Source: WS-2 sp964650245 (GTDB taxonomy: Bacteria > Eisenbacteria > RBG-16-71-46). Taken from it: a DNA stretch of 6,862 bases. Where the stretch lies: contig CAZYQK010000152.1 of assembly GCA_964650245.1 (NCBI GenBank), positions 1 through 6,862 on the forward strand, read 5' to 3'. The position numbers were made by a program, and so were the translations under genes. A model generated the notes under the pieces. The model had not been told where the DNA came from and did not search any database. It was given only the letters and a program-made list of their open reading frames with translations. Shown here piece after piece: positions 4,995 to 6,862 of this stretch; the first letter of the stretch is position 1; the number at the start of each line of letters is the position of its first letter.

Positions 4995-6426
4995 CGCGAA
5001 GTCCCTCGCGACGTGGGCCGGGACCCTGTTCCTGGCCTACAGCTTCGCCGTCTGCGCGGTGCACGTCGCACTCGGCCTGCTCGCGTTCGTCGAAGCCCGC
5101 CAGCAGCGCCGCCGCGCCCGGCTCGCCGACCGCGTGGGCCTGTTCGAGAGCGACCTCACGCCCTCGATCAGCCTCCTGGTGCCCGCCCGCGACGAGGAGC
5201 CCACCATCGTCGAGCGCGTTCGCTCGCTGATGCAGCTCGAGTATCCGAGCTACGAAATCGTGGTGGTGAACGACGGCTCGACCGATCGCACGCTCGAAGA
5301 GCTGATCGCGGCGTTCGGCCTCAAGGCCAGCTTGCGGACGCCGCGCACCCGCACGCCACGCGAGCGCGTGCGCGGCGTCCACGCGTCGCCGAACTATCCG
5401 CTCCTGCTGGTGCTCGACGTCGTGGAGGGGGGCGACCGGGCGATCGCGATCAACCTCGCGCTCGCCTACTCACGCCATCCGCTCATCCTGGCGGTGGACG
5501 CCGACACGACGCTGGAGCGCGACACGCTGGTTCAGCTGGCGCTGCCGTTTTACGAGGATGCATCCGTGCTCGGCGCGGGCGGCGTCGTGCGGCCCGTCAA
5601 CGGCTGCACCGTGGGGCGCGGCCGGGTGCTGGACGCGTCGCTTCCGGAGAGCCACCTCGCGCGCTTCCAGGTCGTCGAGTACCTGCGCGCCATGCTGGCC
5701 GGGCGCATGGGCTGGACGCTGCTGGACAGCCTGTTCGTCATCCCGGGCGCGCTCGGACTGTTCTCGCGCGAGGCGGTGCTGGCGGTGGGCGGATATCGCG
5801 CCGACAGTCAGGGCGGGGACGTGGATCTCGTCATGCGGCTCCAGCGCTGGGCCGGCAGCAACGGACGCAGGTCGGCGATCCGCTTCGTCGGCGGCGCGGT
5901 GGGATGGAGCGCCGTTCCGGAGCGGATGAGCCTGCTGGCGAATCAACGCTCGCGCTGGCACCGGGAGCTGGCCGAGGCGTTGTGGTTCAACCGCGAGCTG
6001 CTGATGGGTCATCGATTCGCCCTTCATCACGGGCTGGCGTTCCTGTTCCAGCTCGTGGTGGAGCTGATCGGCCCGGTTATCGAGGTCGGGGGACAACTGA
6101 CGCTGCTGGCGCTCGCGATCGCGGGCAAGCTCGACAACCTCTTCTTCGTGCTCTATTTCTCGATCTTCCTGGTGGGCGGCACGCTGCCCACGCTGCTCGC
6201 GATCGCGCTCGAGCGCTCCGCGTGCCCGAGGTTCCGCCGCCGGAGCGACCTCGAGGGTCTCGCACTCGCTGCCCTGCTCGAGAACTTCGGCTACCGCCAG
6301 CTCACGGCGTGGTGGCGGGTGAAGGGACTGCTGAGCATCCTGCGCGGCCGGAAGACCCCGGGTGAAGTCTCGCGGCGCGACGTCCAGGCGCCGCCGCTCG
6401 AGCCGGAGGAGGAACAGGCGGCGTAG
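4984..6426 (+). CDS. Membrane family 2 glycosyltransferase (BcsA/PgaC/NodC-like fold)
   Basis: 480 residues from GTG 4984. One N-terminal membrane helix (about 11-35) precedes a cytoplasmic GT-A catalytic domain with SISLLVPARDEE (61-72), VVVNDGSTD (93-101, nucleotide binding), VDADT (171-175, the metal-binding DxD), QGGDVDLVMRLQ (276-287, D279 at the place of the catalytic base) and QRSRW (321-325, the QxxRW of processive enzymes). Three or so C-terminal helices follow (about 348-367, 369-382, 384-408), then a charged tail ending PLEPEEEQAA. Such enzymes polymerise sugars from UDP- or GDP-donors and pass the chain through their own membrane part; cellulose, poly-GlcNAc, chitin oligomer and hyaluronan synthases share these motifs. 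The product cannot be told here. No BcsB, deacetylase or export gene is visible. Key-motif departures are a missing Glu in the usual (T/G)ED and Asp-Arg in place of Lys in the GGK block. Confidence 0.93.
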   Translation: MWLDAKSLATWAGTLFLAYSFAVCAVHVALGLLAFVEARQQRRRARLADRVGLFESDLTPSISLLVPARDEEPTIVERVRSLMQLEYPSYEIVVVNDGSTDRTLEELIAAFGLKASLRTPRTRTPRERVRGVHASPNYPLLLVLDVVEGGDRAIAINLALAYSRHPLILAVDADTTLERDTLVQLALPFYEDASVLGAGGVVRPVNGCTVGRGRVLDASLPESHLARFQVVEYLRAMLAGRMGWTLLDSLFVIPGALGLFSREAVLAVGGYRADSQGGDVDLVMRLQRWAGSNGRRSAIRFVGGAVGWSAVPERMSLLANQRSRWHRELAEALWFNRELLMGHRFALHHGLAFLFQLVVELIGPVIEVGGQLTLLALAIAGKLDNLFFVLYFSIFLVGGTLPTLLAIALERSACPRFRRRSDLEGLALAALLENFGYRQLTAWWRVKGLLSILRGRKTPGEVSRRDVQAPPLEPEEEQAA

Positions 6427-6565
6427 GCTGTCCTGTTCGGGGTACGGGTTGACCGCCGATCGCGCGCGGCGATGTCCATGGACGATCCCGGGGGGCGTGG
6501 GTCGGGCACGGTGCAGGCCGGCGTCCGGGTGCTGCCGGCGCTCGCGCGGCTTCGCGATCTTCCGC

Positions 6566-6862
6566 TCAGGGCGCGCTGCCCGGGCCCGGCGCTGCACTCG
6601 CGATCGGCCGGGGCCGCGGCCGGAAGCACGAGAGCGCGAGCCGCAGGCGCTGCTCGAGCGGAGCCCCGGGGAGGGCCTCGCACAGCGCGGCCGCGCGGCG
6701 TGCCTCCTCGGCGCGGAAGCCGAGCAGGCGGAGCGGGGCGATCACTTCCTCGGCGGCGGCCCGTGCCCGCACCGCCGCCGCCATGCGCCGCGCCGCTTCG
6801 CGTTTGTGGCGCATGAACTCGGCTCCGAACGCGCACTCCGCTCCGTACTGGTTGTGGGCCCG
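6566..6862 (-). CDS. HNH endonuclease-like protein, C-terminal part
   Basis: The last 98 residues of a minus-strand gene that enters from the right edge and ends in TGA at 6568-6566. The frame is open to the window end. It begins RAHNQYGAECAFGAEFM, which I recognise as the end of an HNH nuclease core (the 'C.AHN.Y.A...FG..FM' block with the last His-Asn of the HNH motif). It continues with an Arg/Ala-rich helix and a tail, EEVIAPLRLLGFRAEEARRA, that resembles a small three-helix domain like the RuvA C-terminus. Proteins of this type cut DNA and often occur in many scattered copies in environmental GC-rich genomes; their role is unclear. The first His and the remaining metal ligands are outside the window, so activity cannot be judged. 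It converges on the GT2 gene with 139 bases between, where I see no clear terminator. An ATG at 6814 is internal, not the start. Confidence 0.75.
   Translation of the reverse strand, partial: RAHNQYGAECAFGAEFMRHKREAARRMAAAVRARAAAEEVIAPLRLLGFRAEEARRAAALCEALPGAPLEQRLRLALSCFRPRPRPIASAAPGPGSAP

Noticed and set aside
6427..6565. Bidirectional terminator between the convergent GT2 and HNH genes
   Set aside because: Only short stems are visible (for example TCGCG/CGCGA near 6542-6557 and the palindrome GTCCATGGAC near 6474-6483) and none has a T-run.
5470..6597. Minus-strand open frame of 375 codons
   Set aside because: It is opposite the GT2 gene, whose motifs are unmistakable, and has no recognisable domain itself.
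1..6862. CRISPR array, insertion sequence or transposon ends
   Set aside because: No spaced direct repeats, transposase motifs or paired terminal inverted repeats were seen.

Overview
This is a GC-rich (roughly 70% G+C by eye) bacterial chromosomal window with short intergenic gaps, Shine-Dalgarno sites and overlapping genes. No marker gene fixes the taxon. The gene styles and the C-terminal tail of the HNH protein recall deep-branching GC-rich groups known mostly from metagenomes (Eisenbacteria, Gemmatimonadota or Myxococcota-like), but that is an impression.

Left part, minus strand (1-2240). At the left edge is the N-terminus of a sodium:solute symporter family transporter. Its leader carries a textbook TPP (thiamine pyrophosphate) riboswitch aptamer, an intrinsic terminator, and a segment that can form a mutually exclusive antiterminator. 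The transporter is therefore probably switched off by TPP and probably imports thiamine or a precursor such as HMP. Upstream on the same strand is a complete GT-C fold membrane glycosyltransferase (GT39/PMT_2-like) that seems to start at a CTG codon. Before it lies a stretch of about 440 bases without a gene. It holds a chain of strong hairpins ending in an intrinsic terminator on the minus strand (a possible non-coding RNA), then a perfect 16-bp palindrome, then the leader of the sigma gene.

Right part, plus strand (2403-6426). An ECF sigma factor overlaps by 4 bp an RskA-like membrane anti-sigma factor. After a 109-bp gap come a HEAT-repeat protein and an overlapping family 2 glycosyltransferase with several membrane segments and a QxxRW motif. 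The sigma/anti-sigma pair probably senses an envelope signal. The HEAT/GT2 pair probably makes or exports an envelope polysaccharide. Whether the four genes form one regulon cannot be decided from the sequence.

Right edge, minus strand: the C-terminal part of an HNH endonuclease-like protein, converging on the GT2 gene.

The points most worth a second look are the riboswitch-controlled transporter, the uncharacterised hairpin-rich transcript candidate at 2053-2240, and the sigma/anti-sigma/HEAT/GT2 cluster with its diverged GT2 motifs.
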